Shown piece by piece: positions 26,201 to 35,000 of a DNA stretch of 64,000 bases (its first letter is position 1; every line of letters starts with the position of its first letter). The DNA comes from Peribacillus sp. FSL E2-0218 (GTDB lineage Bacteria > Bacillota > Bacilli > Bacillales > DSM-1321). The stretch is from NCBI RefSeq assembly GCF_037992945.1, contig NZ_CP150304.1:1553501-1617500 (forward strand). Reading direction: 5' to 3'. The translations under genes were made by a program, and so were the position numbers. The notes below the pieces were generated by a model, which was given only the letters and a program-made list of their open reading frames with translations, ran no database searches and had not been told where the DNA came from.

Positions 26201-26726
26201 CGACGTGCTCGCATATGCCTTATATCCAAAAGTGTTCTTGGATTATAATAAAACCATCGAGCTGTTTGGCGATGTTTCCAATCTTGATACCGCGACTTTC
26301 TTGTATGGAATGCGATTGGGAGAAGAAATCGAGGTCGAAATTGAAAAGGGAAAAACCCTTATCGTTAAATTGGTATCAATCGGCCAACCATTGGCTGATG
26401 GAACACGGGTTGTGTACTTCGAGTTGAACGGTCAATCGCGTGAAGTGATCATAAAGGATGAAAACATAAAATCATCCGTTATCTCAAAAATGAAGGCTGA
26501 TCCAAAAAATAAAGAACAAATCGGTGCGACGATGCCAGGTACGGTCATTCGTGCCGTCGTAGAAAAAGGCGATCAAGTCAAGCAGGGTGATCACCTGATC
26601 ATTACCGAAGCGATGAAAATGGAAACCACCGTCCAAGCACCATTCTCTGGAACCATTAAAAATATCTATGTGAAGGATGGAGAAGCGATCAGCACAGGGG
26701 ATTTATTGATTGAAATAACCAAGTAG
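23289..26726 (+). CDS. pyc: Pyruvate carboxylase
   Basis: 1145 residues, full length. Anaplerotic biotin enzyme making oxaloacetate from pyruvate, bicarbonate and ATP. ATG at 23289 follows AGGGTGG; the frame from 23271 lacks spacing. Domains: biotin carboxylase (about 1-455; AANRGEIAIRI, the ATP loop GGGGRGMRIV, and EVNPRVQVEHT), carboxyltransferase TIM barrel (about 530-830; DTTFRDAHQSLLATR and LHTHDTSGN with metal ligands), the PC tetramerisation domain, and the biotinyl domain with EAMKMET (Lys near residue 1110). Separate from ctaA by two hairpins. Confidence 0.97.
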   Translation: MGKRIEKVLAANRGEIAIRIFRACTELDIHTVAIYSKEDYGSYHRYKADEAYLVGEGKKPIDAYLDIEGIIEIAKMSGVDAIHPGYGFLSENIEFAKRCEEEGIIFIGPELRHLDMFGDKVKARTQAELANIPVIPGSEGPVSSVEEVKAFGEQYGFPIIIKASLGGGGRGMRIVGKIEEVEEAYDRAKSEAKAAFGNDEVYVERFIQNPKHIEVQILADTHGNIVHLYERDCSVQRRHQKVVEVAPSVSLTDQLREEICEAAVKLAKNIDYVNAGTVEFLVANGEFYFIEVNPRVQVEHTITEMITGIDIVQSQIMIAEGHDLHGKKIGIPEQAGIKTHGYAIQSRVTTEDPLNNFMPDTGKMMVYRSGGGFGVRLDAGNGFQGAVITPYYDSLLVKLSTHALSFEQAASKMVRNLKEFRIRGIKTNIPFLENVVKHEKFITGEYDTSFIDSTPELFSFPVRKDRGTKMLSYIGNVTVNGFPGVEKKKKPVFDPAPIPNVAGLPLLSGTKSILEQKGADGLVNWIKEQNEVLITDTTFRDAHQSLLATRVRSKDILDIAEPTAKLLPELFSMEMWGGATFDVAYRFLKEDPWDRLLSFRKKAPNVLLQMLLRASNAVGYKNYPDNVIREFVEKSADAGIDVFRIFDSLNWVKGMEVAIDAVRQSGKIAEAAICYTGDLNDPSRSKYNIDYYKNMAMELEHAGAHILAIKDMAGLLKPDAAYRLVSELKATTSLPIHLHTHDTSGNGIYMYAKAIEAGVDIVDTAIGSLAGLTSQPSVQTLHYALEGSSRQPKLEVDALERLGEYWGEVRKFYNDFESGMNAPHTEVYKHEMPGGQYSNLQQQAKAVGLGERWHEVKEMYQRVNAMFGDIVKVTPSSKVVGDMALFMVQNNLSEEDVLTKGKSIDFPDSVIELFEGYLGQPVGGFPKELQEVILKGKKPITVRPGELLEEVDFGALKEELFKELGRAVTDFDVLAYALYPKVFLDYNKTIELFGDVSNLDTATFLYGMRLGEEIEVEIEKGKTLIVKLVSIGQPLADGTRVVYFELNGQSREVIIKDENIKSSVISKMKADPKNKEQIGATMPGTVIRAVVEKGDQVKQGDHLIITEAMKMETTVQAPFSGTIKNIYVKDGEAISTGDLLIEITK

Positions 26727-26756
26727 TACCGCTGGCTGTGGCTCTGCAAATGAATG

Positions 26757-26802
26757 GGGGCATTAATGGGTAGGCTTGAGCCTTCAAGCTTCCCTATGCC
26801 CC
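26757..26802 (+). other. Long imperfect stem-loop downstream of pyc
   Basis: GGGGCAT/ATGCCCC outer arm, GGG/CCC, and GCTTGA/TCAAGC inner arm with a 4-nt loop, but no T-run. It may protect the 3' end of pyc mRNA. Confidence 0.5.
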
Positions 26803-26844
26803 TATATAGGCAAATTAGGGCCATCATATGCATGGATGAAATAG

Positions 26845-26878
26845 AAAACCACCAATCTAAAATGATTGGTGGTTTTTA
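26845..26878 (+). terminator. Terminator of pyc
   Basis: Thirteen-bp perfect stem AAAACCACCAATC/GATTGGTGGTTTT with a 6-nt loop. The rest of the 430-base gap to ctaA holds no credible gene. Confidence 0.9.
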
Positions 26879-27077
26879 AGTCTGTAGATACTCTGGTGAA
26901 TAATGGAGAGTATCTCTTTTTTTTGCTTTGCCTTTCGAACGCTCCCTTTACATTTCAGGCCTTGTTTTGAGCCAAGTTCGCCCCAATGCCTCCAATAGAA
27001 CCACATACCCATTCCAATCTTAGGGGGAGCATGACTATGTATACGATGCACCTTCTTCTAATGCTTCAAATCCAATG

Positions 27078-27118
27078 AAAAAAGGAAGGCAATGATGTCG
27101 CATTCCCTTCCTTTTTTT
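27078..27118 (-). terminator. Terminator of ctaA
   Basis: AAAGGAAGG-AATG pairs with CATT-CCTTCCTTT, each arm extended by an A or T tract. Placed 40 nt after the ctaA stop on the minus strand. Confidence 0.8.
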
Positions 27119-27155
27119 GCTTTGCACACTATATTATTGATTGAACAATCAGATA

Positions 27156-28142
27156 TTAACGAGCGGGTAACGTCGGCGTTATATCGTGTTCATTATGCAC
27201 GTTGACTGTGTTTGGGGAGCTCCCTTTCAGCTTGGCTAAAGCATTTTTCTTGCTTCTGGATGTCAGCAGCATCAAATAGCTCATGACACCAAAAAAGCAG
27301 GCGATGAACAAGGCGTGCGATAATGCGATGTATAGGTTCTGCCTTGAGAAAATGATGAATGCACCGGCGGTAACTTGCAGAAAAACAAGAATGAATGCAG
27401 CAATCCATCCGCCGTATATCACTTTTTGATTTTTGTAATATTTATGTGCAATATAAGTCACATAAGATACCCACAGGAATATCGTGCCGGCGATTGCGCG
27501 GTGCCCCATTTGAACCCATTCATATAGATTGGAGGGGAGCGCGGGGCTGTCATTAATGCATAAAGGCCAATCCTTACAAATCAGGCTGGATTCCGTATGC
27601 CTTACAAGGGCCCCCGTATACACGACAAATAGACTGAAAGCCAATACTCCGGTGATATGGAATTTCATCCGTTTATCAACGATAAGTTTTTCGGCTTCGA
27701 ACTTCTTGTCCACTTCAAAAATCAACAGCGTCAATAAAAAGACGGATGCGAAGGAAATCAGCGATATGCCAAAATGGAGGGCGAGAACAAAATCGGATTG
27801 CGACCAAAGGACGGCAGCGGCTCCTATCAACCCTTGCAGCAACAGGAAGCTAAAAGAAAGGACGGATAAAAAACGCGCTTCCCGAATATGGCCAATTTCC
27901 CGCCAAGACATATACGACAATAATAAAACCAAGAAACCTCCTGCACCTGAAACGAGGCGATGGGAAAGCTCAATGACCAATTCAAGCGTGATTTTGTCAG
28001 GAATCAGCTGGCCGTTGCACAATGGCCAGGACCTGCCGCATCCCATTCCGGAATCCGTCTTGGTGACTAGAGCTCCACCCAGTAAGATGAATAGCATTAC
28101 AATCGTAGTTAAAACAGCAAACCATTTAAGAGACGATTTCAC
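27156..28142 (-). CDS. ctaA: Haem A synthase
   Basis: 328 residues from a GTG at 28142, preceded by AAGGTGGG; this start aligns VKSSLKWFAVLTTIVML with the N-terminus of B. subtilis CtaA, while the ATG at 28187 adds 15 residues without a ribosome site. Eight transmembrane helices. Both cysteine pairs of the Gram-positive type are present (CGRSWPLC and CKDWPLC), as are the haem-ligand His residues (ELSHRL, LHFGISL, MGHRA, SHALF). It oxidises haem O to haem A for the caa3/aa3 oxidases. The C-terminus is extended by a hydrophilic tail. Confidence 0.95.
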   Translation of the reverse strand: MKSSLKWFAVLTTIVMLFILLGGALVTKTDSGMGCGRSWPLCNGQLIPDKITLELVIELSHRLVSGAGGFLVLLLSYMSWREIGHIREARFLSVLSFSFLLLQGLIGAAAVLWSQSDFVLALHFGISLISFASVFLLTLLIFEVDKKFEAEKLIVDKRMKFHITGVLAFSLFVVYTGALVRHTESSLICKDWPLCINDSPALPSNLYEWVQMGHRAIAGTIFLWVSYVTYIAHKYYKNQKVIYGGWIAAFILVFLQVTAGAFIIFSRQNLYIALSHALFIACFFGVMSYLMLLTSRSKKNALAKLKGSSPNTVNVHNEHDITPTLPAR

Positions 28143-28194
28143 TAGTAGTCCCACCTTCTTCTCTGTAGCCAAGTTATTTTGTTCCATAGTATCA

Positions 28195-28219
28195 ATAATA
28201 GCATAAAATATTTCACAAA
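28195..28219 (-). promoter_or_regulatory. ctaA promoter with ResD-like box
   Basis: On the minus strand TTTGTGAAA (28219-28211) lies at about -30 relative to a -10 TATTAT (28200-28195). B. subtilis ctaA is activated by the response regulator ResD, whose recalled consensus is TTTGTGAAT. The predicted start is about 46 nt before the GTG codon. Confidence 0.5.
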
Positions 28220-28760
28220 TATTTGTCGAACTTCCTCGATCTTACACAAAATAGTATGATTTTACAAGTTCGGTTAATATTATGGTCCGTGAATTAAAAT
28301 GCCCGAAATAGTTGAAAGTTACATAAGACTTTGATAGAAATAAAGGGAGTGTAAACCTTCAAGTAGGTGCAAAATAGAGATAGAGCCTAGGGGATGATGA
28401 TAATGACGTACGATCCAAGTTCTGATGGGAAATCTGGCAGCTGCTTACGAAAGCAGTGAAAGGTATGGAGACACAAATTGGTCAAAAAATATCCAAAAAT
28501 TTTTCACAAAAGCTTCCAAAAATGTGTTTTAATATATTGGAGAAATGATTTTACTAAATTTTACTGTTGATAAGCATGATATGAAGAATAATAGCTCTCG
28601 ATGCATTCCATTGACTACAGTCATTGGTAAATAATTTACTTTTTGTTTTACGCTTCCTTGGTTACAAATATCGAAAAGTATGAAATAATGTTCCTATAGC
28701 ATATGTAAGTATTTTTTTTGCATTTGCGTCTGTGTTTAATGATTTAAAGGAGGAAAACAA
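28220..28760. other. ctaA-ctaB divergent intergenic region
   Basis: 540 bases without a gene. It holds a second TTTCACAAA (28502-28510, again TTTGTGAAA on the minus strand), a G/A-rich stretch from 28345 to 28480 that contains the hairpin CTGCTT-ACGA-AAGCAG (28441-28456), and an 18-codon frame from 28402 with no ribosome site. The ctaB ribosome site AAAGGAGG precedes 28761. No known riboswitch consensus was recognised. Confidence 0.45.
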
Positions 28761-29699
28761 ATGTCAGAAACAAGGGGTTTGTCAGAAGCTGTCATGAAGG
28801 ACAGTAAAGCCGCCCTTCAATCGGATATACCGGAAACAACAGCTTGGAAGGACTTTCTCGCTCTTATAAAAGTGGGGATTGTCAATTCAAATATAATAAC
28901 AGCTTTTACCGGTGTATGGTTAGCCCTTCATTTTTCGGGGCTAAGCTTTTTAAGTAATCTTGATGTAGTATTTTATACACTTGCCGGATCCGCGCTCATC
29001 ATGGCGGGATCGTGCAGTTTCAATAATTATTATGACCGGGATATAGATCATTTAATGGAAAGAACGAAAAACCGGCCAACGGTAACCGGAAAAGTTCAGC
29101 CTTCGAAGGTTTTGGCGTTAAGCTTCGGCTTAATCGCTGCAGGGTTGATTTTACTGGCCTTGACTAATATGACCACGGCCTTGCTTGGTGCATTTGGCGT
29201 CTTCGCCTATGTTGTTTTATATACCATGGTATTTAAACGGAGATTCGTATCCAATACGATCATAGGCAGCATATCGGGAGCGGTTCCTCCGCTTATTGGC
29301 TGGGCTGCCGTCGATCCGGGCCTTGATACGATCGCTTGGGTTTTGTTTGCGATCATGTTCCTATGGCAGCCGCCCCATTTCTATGCACTTGCGATGAGGC
29401 GTGTCGAAGAGTATCGTGCAGCGGGTGTTCCAATGCTTCCGGTCGTAAAGGGGTTCAAGGCTGCAAAACGATCAATTATGTTATGGATCATCTGTTTAAT
29501 GTTCATTCCTTTCTTCCTGATTCCATTAGGAATTCCTCTAGTCATTTTGGCAGCTTTATTAAGTACAGGCTGGCTTATTTTGGGAATTAACGGGTATAGA
29601 AAGAAAGATGATGTTAAATGGGCAACATCCATGTTTGTATATTCTCTAAATTATATGACCATTTTATTTGTAGCGATGGTTATTGTCACACTTATCTAG
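28761..29699 (+). CDS. ctaB: Protohaem IX farnesyltransferase (haem O synthase)
   Basis: 312 residues, UbiA-type prenyltransferase with about nine membrane helices. The substrate-binding motif NYYDRDIDHLMERTKNRP is complete, and the second region YTMVFKRRF and the conserved WQPPHF are present. It makes haem O from haem B and farnesyl diphosphate, feeding CtaA. First gene of the ctaBCDEF cluster, divergent from ctaA. Confidence 0.96.
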   Translation: MSETRGLSEAVMKDSKAALQSDIPETTAWKDFLALIKVGIVNSNIITAFTGVWLALHFSGLSFLSNLDVVFYTLAGSALIMAGSCSFNNYYDRDIDHLMERTKNRPTVTGKVQPSKVLALSFGLIAAGLILLALTNMTTALLGAFGVFAYVVLYTMVFKRRFVSNTIIGSISGAVPPLIGWAAVDPGLDTIAWVLFAIMFLWQPPHFYALAMRRVEEYRAAGVPMLPVVKGFKAAKRSIMLWIICLMFIPFFLIPLGIPLVILAALLSTGWLILGINGYRKKDDVKWATSMFVYSLNYMTILFVAMVIVTLI

Positions 29700-29710
29700 T
29701 TTGGTTAAAT

Positions 29711-29744
29711 GAGCTGTGGCCTGTTCCTATACAGGCCGCAGCTC
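29711..29744 (+). other. Stem-loop between ctaB and ctaC
   Basis: GAGCTGtGGCCTG (29711-29723) pairs with CAGGCCgCAGCTC (29732-29744), a strong stem with one mismatch and no T-run. A likely RNA-stability or processing element within the cta transcript. Confidence 0.55.
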
Positions 29745-29835
29745 ACCAATACATATTGCATTAACCGCCATACATACATATTAACGGAAAAGTTTTTCAG
29801 CAGGGTCTTCATAAGAGCGGTTACATGAATCATCG

Positions 29836-29870
29836 TAAAAAAATCCTTAGATTAGGGATTCTTTCTTTTT
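29836..29870 (+). terminator. Possible weak terminator after ctaB
   Basis: AAAAAATCC and GGATTCTTTCTTTTTT around TTAGATTAG. The stem is short, so partial read-through into ctaC is plausible. Confidence 0.4.
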
Positions 29871-29958
29871 TAGAAATTGACATAGAGAGAATATTCGCAA
29901 TTGCGCCCATTTTTTATTTTGTTAGAAAATTTTGACGAAAGAGGGGGTTTCTGAAGCT

Positions 29959-31041
29959 ATGAAAAAAAGGCTGCACAAATGGCGCCTGTTTGCTCTGCTG
30001 GGTATTGTAGGGCTTGTCCTTTCGGGCTGCGGCGAACCATATCTATCCGCACTGAGGCCAGCTGGCGATGTTGCACAATCTCAGTTTGACTTACTGATAT
30101 TGAGTACACTAATCATGGTATTGGTTATTATTGTAGTGATTGTTTTGTTCGTTGTAGTTTTACTGCGCTTCCGTCGGAAGAAAGGCGACGAAACAATACC
30201 GAAACAAATTGAAGGAAGTCATAAACTCGAAATCATCTGGACTGTCATTCCTATCCTTCTTTTAATTGTTCTGGCTGTACCAACCGTCGTCACGACCTTC
30301 GACCTGGCTGACACAAAGGCGATGGATAAGAAAGATAAGGATGGAAAAACGAAGGATGCGCTCGTGGTGAATGTTAGGGCTAACCTTTATTGGTGGGAGT
30401 TTGAATATCCAGACCTAGGCGTTGTAACAAGTCAGGATTTGGTTGTCCCAACCGATCAAAAAGTCTATTTCAATCTGACTGCTTCGGATGTCAAGCATTC
30501 ATTCTGGATACCGGCCGCCGGCGGGAAAATGGATACGAATACGGATGGAGTCAATAAGTTTTACTTAGAATTCGATAGTAAAAAAGCAGAAGATTCTAAT
30601 AATTTATTTTACGGGAAATGTGCTGAGCTTTGCGGTCCTTCCCACGCATTGATGGATTTCAAGGTTGTCCCGAAGTCAAAAAGCGACTTTGAAGCATGGG
30701 CAAAAGATATGAAATCCGTAAAGGAACCTGTCGTGGAAGGGGATGCAGCCAAGCAGGGAGAAGCTGTGTTCAACAAAAGCTGCATTGGTTGCCATGCAGT
30801 GACTCCAAATGATAGCAGACCTGAAGCTGCTCGTCAGGCACCTAATCTGGCTACGTTCGGTGAACGTCAAAAAATAGCGGGCGTTTTGGATCACACGGAA
30901 GCAAATGTGAAGAATTGGATCAAAGACCCTGAGAAGTATAAACCGGGCAACACGATGACCGGTACTTACGGTGAACTTTCAGATTCAGATATTGATGCGC
31001 TGGCAGCTTATCTATTACAGCTTAAGGTGGAAGAAAAATAG
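29959..31041 (+). CDS. ctaC: Cytochrome c oxidase subunit II (caa3 type)
   Basis: 360 residues, lipoprotein (LVLSGC) with two membrane helices, then the cupredoxin domain with the CuA site (CAELCGPSHALM) and a C-terminal fused cytochrome c domain with haem motif CIGCH. It receives electrons directly from cytochrome c. ATG at 29959 has GAGGGGG 11 nt upstream. The Tyr/Trp-rich NLYWWEFEYPD is the electron-entry region. Confidence 0.96.
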   Translation: MKKRLHKWRLFALLGIVGLVLSGCGEPYLSALRPAGDVAQSQFDLLILSTLIMVLVIIVVIVLFVVVLLRFRRKKGDETIPKQIEGSHKLEIIWTVIPILLLIVLAVPTVVTTFDLADTKAMDKKDKDGKTKDALVVNVRANLYWWEFEYPDLGVVTSQDLVVPTDQKVYFNLTASDVKHSFWIPAAGGKMDTNTDGVNKFYLEFDSKKAEDSNNLFYGKCAELCGPSHALMDFKVVPKSKSDFEAWAKDMKSVKEPVVEGDAAKQGEAVFNKSCIGCHAVTPNDSRPEAARQAPNLATFGERQKIAGVLDHTEANVKNWIKDPEKYKPGNTMTGTYGELSDSDIDALAAYLLQLKVEEK

Positions 31042-31065
31042 AAGTTTGATCAAGGAGGTTAAATC

Positions 31066-32937
31066 GTGAGTACGTACGCTAATAAAAAAGGATTTGGCGC
31101 TACGATTTGGGATTATTTGACGACGGTGGACCATAAGAAAATCGCCATATTATATCTTATCTCTGGCGGGCTATTCTTTGTAATCGGCGGTTTGGAAGCG
31201 ATGTTTATCCGTATCCAACTTGCAATCCCAAATAATGATTTCGTAAGTGCCGGTTTTTATAATGAAATTTTGACGATGCACGGTACTACCATGATATTTC
31301 TGGCGGCGATGCCATTGGTATTCGCTCTTATGAATGCGGTCGTACCGTTACAGATAGGGGCTCGTGATGTCGCGTTCCCATTTTTGAACTCGTTAGGCTT
31401 TTGGTTATTCTTCTTCGGAGGAGTCTTTTTGAACCTTTCCTGGTTTTTAGGAGGGGCGCCTGATGCAGGCTGGACGTCATATGCATCGCTATCCATGCAC
31501 TCTGCGGGGCATGGCATTGATTTTTATGTCCTCGGGTTACAGTTATCGGGTTTTGGATCACTAATAGCGGGGATCAATTTCCTTGTTACCATCATTAACA
31601 TGCGTACACCAGGTATGACCTATATGCGTATGCCGCTGTTTACGTGGTCAACTTTCGTCGTTTCTGCATTGATATTATTCGCTTTTCCTCCGCTTACAGT
31701 TGGATTGGTGCTAATGATGTTCGATCGGATGTTCGGCTCGAATTTCTTCGATGTCGCAGCAGGAGGAAATACCATCATTTGGGAGCATTTATTTTGGATA
31801 TTCGGTCACCCTGAGGTATATATCCTGATCCTCCCTGCATTCGGGATTTTTTCGGAAATATTTGCCACGTTCTCCAGAAAAAGATTGTTCGGTTACTCTT
31901 CGATGGTATTTGCAACCGTTTTAATCGGCTTCCTTGGTTTCATGGTATGGGCCCACCATATGTTCACCACTGGTTTGGGACCTATCGCAAACGCGATCTT
32001 TGCTGTGGCTACCATGGCCATCGCGGTACCGACCGGTATCAAGATTTTCAACTGGATCTTTACGATGTGGGGCGGAAGTGTCAGGTTCACGGTACCGATG
32101 CTATATGCGGTTGCCTTTATTCCTACTTTCACAATGGGTGGCGTGACAGGTATCATGCTCGCATCAGCTCCAGCCGATTATCAATACCATGATAGCTATT
32201 TCGTTGTTGCCCATTTCCACTATGTCATTGTCGGTGGGGTAGTCTTGGGTTTACTGGCAGGAATCAATTTTTATTGGCCGAAAATGTTTGGAACGATGTT
32301 AAGTGAAAAATTGGGGCAAATCACATTTTGGACATTCTTGATCGGATTCCACTTAACATTCTTCATTCAACATTTCCTAGGTCTTATGGGTATGCCTCGT
32401 CGCGTATTTACGTTCTTGGACAATCAAGGCCTCAATACAGGCAATATGATCAGTACCGTCGGAGCCTTCTTGATGGCATTTGGTGTTTTGGTCATGGTCA
32501 TCAATATCATCATCACGGCCGTGAAAAATGAAAAAGTTGGCAATGATCCTTGGGGAGATGGGCGGACGCTCGAGTGGGCGATTCCTTCACCGCCGCCGTT
32601 TTACAATTTCAAGCAACTGCCGCTTGTTCGCGGTTTAGATGCTTACTGGGTTGAAAAGATGGAAGGCAAAAAGGAAATGACACCTGCAGAACCTCTAGGG
32701 GATATCCATATGCCGAATTCGTCCTTTCTGCCGGTGACGATTGCATTCGGTTTATTTGTAGCCGCCTTCGGAGCTTTATATCATATGGATGACAAGTCTT
32801 GGACATTGCCGATTATCATTGTCGGACTTTTAATCACATTCGGTTCAATGTTGATCCGTTCCGTTAAAGATGATCATGGATACCATATTCATAAAGAAGA
32901 CCTGATGGACGATTCTGACAAGGGAGGTAAGGCATAA
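31066..32937 (+). CDS. ctaD: Cytochrome c oxidase subunit I
   Basis: 623 residues, GTG start after AAGGAGG. Catalytic subunit of the caa3 proton-pumping oxidase: low-spin haem His in MHGTTMIFL, CuB ligands HPEVYILILP with the cross-linked His/Tyr, WAHHMFTTG, and AHFHYVIVGG for haem a3. About fourteen membrane helices, larger than the 12-helix core, as in Bacillus CtaD. It overlaps ctaE by one base. Confidence 0.97.
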   Translation: MSTYANKKGFGATIWDYLTTVDHKKIAILYLISGGLFFVIGGLEAMFIRIQLAIPNNDFVSAGFYNEILTMHGTTMIFLAAMPLVFALMNAVVPLQIGARDVAFPFLNSLGFWLFFFGGVFLNLSWFLGGAPDAGWTSYASLSMHSAGHGIDFYVLGLQLSGFGSLIAGINFLVTIINMRTPGMTYMRMPLFTWSTFVVSALILFAFPPLTVGLVLMMFDRMFGSNFFDVAAGGNTIIWEHLFWIFGHPEVYILILPAFGIFSEIFATFSRKRLFGYSSMVFATVLIGFLGFMVWAHHMFTTGLGPIANAIFAVATMAIAVPTGIKIFNWIFTMWGGSVRFTVPMLYAVAFIPTFTMGGVTGIMLASAPADYQYHDSYFVVAHFHYVIVGGVVLGLLAGINFYWPKMFGTMLSEKLGQITFWTFLIGFHLTFFIQHFLGLMGMPRRVFTFLDNQGLNTGNMISTVGAFLMAFGVLVMVINIIITAVKNEKVGNDPWGDGRTLEWAIPSPPPFYNFKQLPLVRGLDAYWVEKMEGKKEMTPAEPLGDIHMPNSSFLPVTIAFGLFVAAFGALYHMDDKSWTLPIIIVGLLITFGSMLIRSVKDDHGYHIHKEDLMDDSDKGGKA

Positions 32938-33566
32938 TGCACACAGATGAAAGATTCACGGATGCCACTTGGCCTGCCTCTCCCGAGAAAGCAACTCTCG
33001 AAGGGAAAAATAAGTATTTGGGATTCTGGTTGTTTCTCGGTGGAGAGACGGTGTTATTCGCCTCACTATTTGCAACTTACCTTGCCTTAAAGGATAAGGT
33101 ACCGAATGGTGAAGCAGCCTTGGCAAAAGATTTGTTTGAATTGCCACTCACTTTTGTGGCGACGATGCTGCTATTGACCAGTTCGTTAACAAGTGTATAT
33201 GCGATGTACCATATGAAAAACAACCATTTCAAACAAATGCAAGCCTGGCTTGTCATAACGATTGCGCTTGGTTTCGGCTTTCTAGGCCTTGAAATTTATG
33301 AATTTAATCACTATGTTCATGAGTTTCATCATACATTCACAAGTAGCGCATTCGGCTCGGCTTTCTATACGTTGGTCGGATTTCACGGGGGGCACGTTGC
33401 GTTTGGTCTGATGTGGTTCATAACCCTTATGGTGCGAAATGCAAGGAGGGGCCTTAATTTGTACAATGCCCCTAAATTTTATATTGCGAGTCTTTATTGG
33501 CATTTCATTGACGTGGTCTGGGTATTTATCTTTACAGTCGTATACTTAATGGGAATGGTGGGATAA
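32937..33566 (+). CDS. ctaE: Cytochrome c oxidase subunit III
   Basis: 209 residues with five membrane helices, the short Gram-positive form. GFWLFLGGETVLFASLFATY and GFHGGHVAFG are family signatures. ATG overlaps the ctaD stop (TAATG). Structural subunit that helps stabilise subunit I and its oxygen access. Confidence 0.96.
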   Translation: MHTDERFTDATWPASPEKATLEGKNKYLGFWLFLGGETVLFASLFATYLALKDKVPNGEAALAKDLFELPLTFVATMLLLTSSLTSVYAMYHMKNNHFKQMQAWLVITIALGFGFLGLEIYEFNHYVHEFHHTFTSSAFGSAFYTLVGFHGGHVAFGLMWFITLMVRNARRGLNLYNAPKFYIASLYWHFIDVVWVFIFTVVYLMGMVG

Positions 33567-33569
33567 CTG

Positions 33570-33905
33570 ATGGCGAATGAACAATCAAATTCAGCGAACC
33601 CGAATGTCGATTTAAAATATCGCCGAAAGAAAAACGCTGAAGAGATGAAACATCAAGTGATTACATTTGTATTAATGATTTTCTTTACAGTCATTGCCTT
33701 CATCGCAGTGGGAATGGAAGAGTTTTCACATTGGTTCATCAAACCGGTCATTTTACTGCTAGCGGTCATCCAAGTGGTGTTCCAATTGTATTATTTCATG
33801 CATATGAAGCACAAAGGTCATGGGACGATCTCTTTGTTTTTATTCTCTGGCCTGGCGGTCGGCTTAATTACGGTCCTCGTTTTCACAACGATCGTTTGGT
33901 TATAA
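33570..33905 (+). CDS. ctaF: Cytochrome c oxidase subunit IV (CtaF)
   Basis: 111 residues, three membrane helices; a basic N-terminus (KYRRKKNAEEMKHQ) and the conserved LYYFMHMKHKGHG. The Bacillus-type subunit IVB is needed for stable assembly. Starts 3 nt after ctaE and is followed by a terminator. Confidence 0.93.
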   Translation: MANEQSNSANPNVDLKYRRKKNAEEMKHQVITFVLMIFFTVIAFIAVGMEEFSHWFIKPVILLLAVIQVVFQLYYFMHMKHKGHGTISLFLFSGLAVGLITVLVFTTIVWL

Positions 33906-33918
33906 ACCTTAAAGGGAA

Positions 33919-33950
33919 TCGGCTATTGCAAGATAGCCGGTTTTTCTTTT
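33919..33950 (+). terminator. Terminator after ctaF
   Basis: CGGCTAT (33920-33926) and ATAGCCG (33933-33939) with a T-rich tail. It separates ctaBCDEF from ctaG. Confidence 0.85.
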
Positions 33951-34056
33951 TGTGCCGATCATCAAGAATGAAAATCCAGGATTATCTATATTTGTTACTA
34001 TGTTTCATTTTAGGTATAATGAAAGCAAGGAAAAAGTTGATGAACGAGGTGATATT

Positions 34057-34959
34057 TTGTCTATTGATATTTTTGGATTTCGTGCATTATGGAGTCCTTA
34101 CTATTTTGCGGCCCTCGTACTTATAACCGTAGGCTATTTTTGGCTGATGACAAAGAAAAGGGGACGGTTTTCGGGCGGTACATCGCTTACCGGCAGGCAA
34201 ATCACCTATTTTTTAGTGGCCATGATTCTTTTATATACTGTGAAGGGGTCGCCGCTAGATTTGTTGAGCCATATCATGTTCAGCGCCCATATGTTCCAGA
34301 TGGCTTTGCTCTATCTTGTGATTCCCCCTTTATTCATCATTGCAATCCCGGATTGGGTTTGGAGATCTTTCATAGATTCAAGGGGAGTGCATGGTTTTTT
34401 TCATTTTTTTACTAGGCCTCTATTTGCCCTTTTACTATTCAATGTTCTGTTCTCGTTATACCATATTCCATTAGTGTTCGATTTCATTAAAACGGGAATG
34501 TGGATACATGCGGGGTACACGGTGCTTTTGTTTGCGACTGCCATTCTGATGTGGTTCCCGCTTGTCAATCAATTAGCAGAACACGAGAGCCTCTCAGGTG
34601 TGAAAAAGGTGGCTTATATTTTCGGGAGTGGGATCTTAATGACCCCGGCTTGTGCATTGATCATTTTTGCTAACGCACCTTTGTATGATACGTTTACGAA
34701 CGCGGAATCTTGGGCGAGCGCGATGGAGCTTTGCGTACCTGCATCAGCACTGTCCAACTTAACGCTCAGTGGTCCGGAAATGTTCAATGGATTGCCCTTG
34801 CTTGAGGATCAGCAGCTTGGCGGAGTTCTGATGAAGGTGATTCAGGAAATCGTGTTGGGCTATGTTTTAGGTGTCATTTTCTTTGCTTGGTTCAAAAAAG
34901 AGAATGGCGGGCAAAACGATATCGATCCGATCCCGGTGGATTTTCAGACGGTCAAATAG
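34057..34959 (+). CDS. ctaG: Cytochrome c oxidase assembly protein CtaG (caa3_CtaG family)
   Basis: 300 residues with about seven membrane helices. TTG at 34057 is preceded by GAGGTGAT, giving LSIDIFGFRALWSPYYFAAL; the frame open from 33952 runs back through the terminator. In B. subtilis CtaG is needed for an active caa3 enzyme, probably in copper insertion. This family is unrelated to the proteobacterial Cox11 that shares the name. Conserved HMFQMALLYLVIPP is visible. Confidence 0.93.
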   Translation: MSIDIFGFRALWSPYYFAALVLITVGYFWLMTKKRGRFSGGTSLTGRQITYFLVAMILLYTVKGSPLDLLSHIMFSAHMFQMALLYLVIPPLFIIAIPDWVWRSFIDSRGVHGFFHFFTRPLFALLLFNVLFSLYHIPLVFDFIKTGMWIHAGYTVLLFATAILMWFPLVNQLAEHESLSGVKKVAYIFGSGILMTPACALIIFANAPLYDTFTNAESWASAMELCVPASALSNLTLSGPEMFNGLPLLEDQQLGGVLMKVIQEIVLGYVLGVIFFAWFKKENGGQNDIDPIPVDFQTVK

Positions 34960-34972
34960 CTGCTTCATAAAG

Positions 34973-35000
34973 AACTTGTCTAAAGACAGACAAGTTTTTT
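34973..35000 (+). terminator. Terminator of ctaG
   Basis: AACTTGTCT/AGACAAGTT with a six-nt loop and six Ts. Confidence 0.85.

Noticed and set aside
26857..27051. 64-codon minus-strand frame between pyc and ctaA
   Set aside because: It reads through the pyc terminator hairpin and lacks a ribosome site.
28402..28458. 18-codon frame in the ctaA-ctaB region as a leader peptide
   Set aside because: No proper ribosome site before it and no codon bias or regulatory codon run.
28345..28480. Riboswitch (c-di-GMP, yybP-ykoY or other) before ctaB
   Set aside because: The stretch looks structured but none of the conserved cores I know are present.
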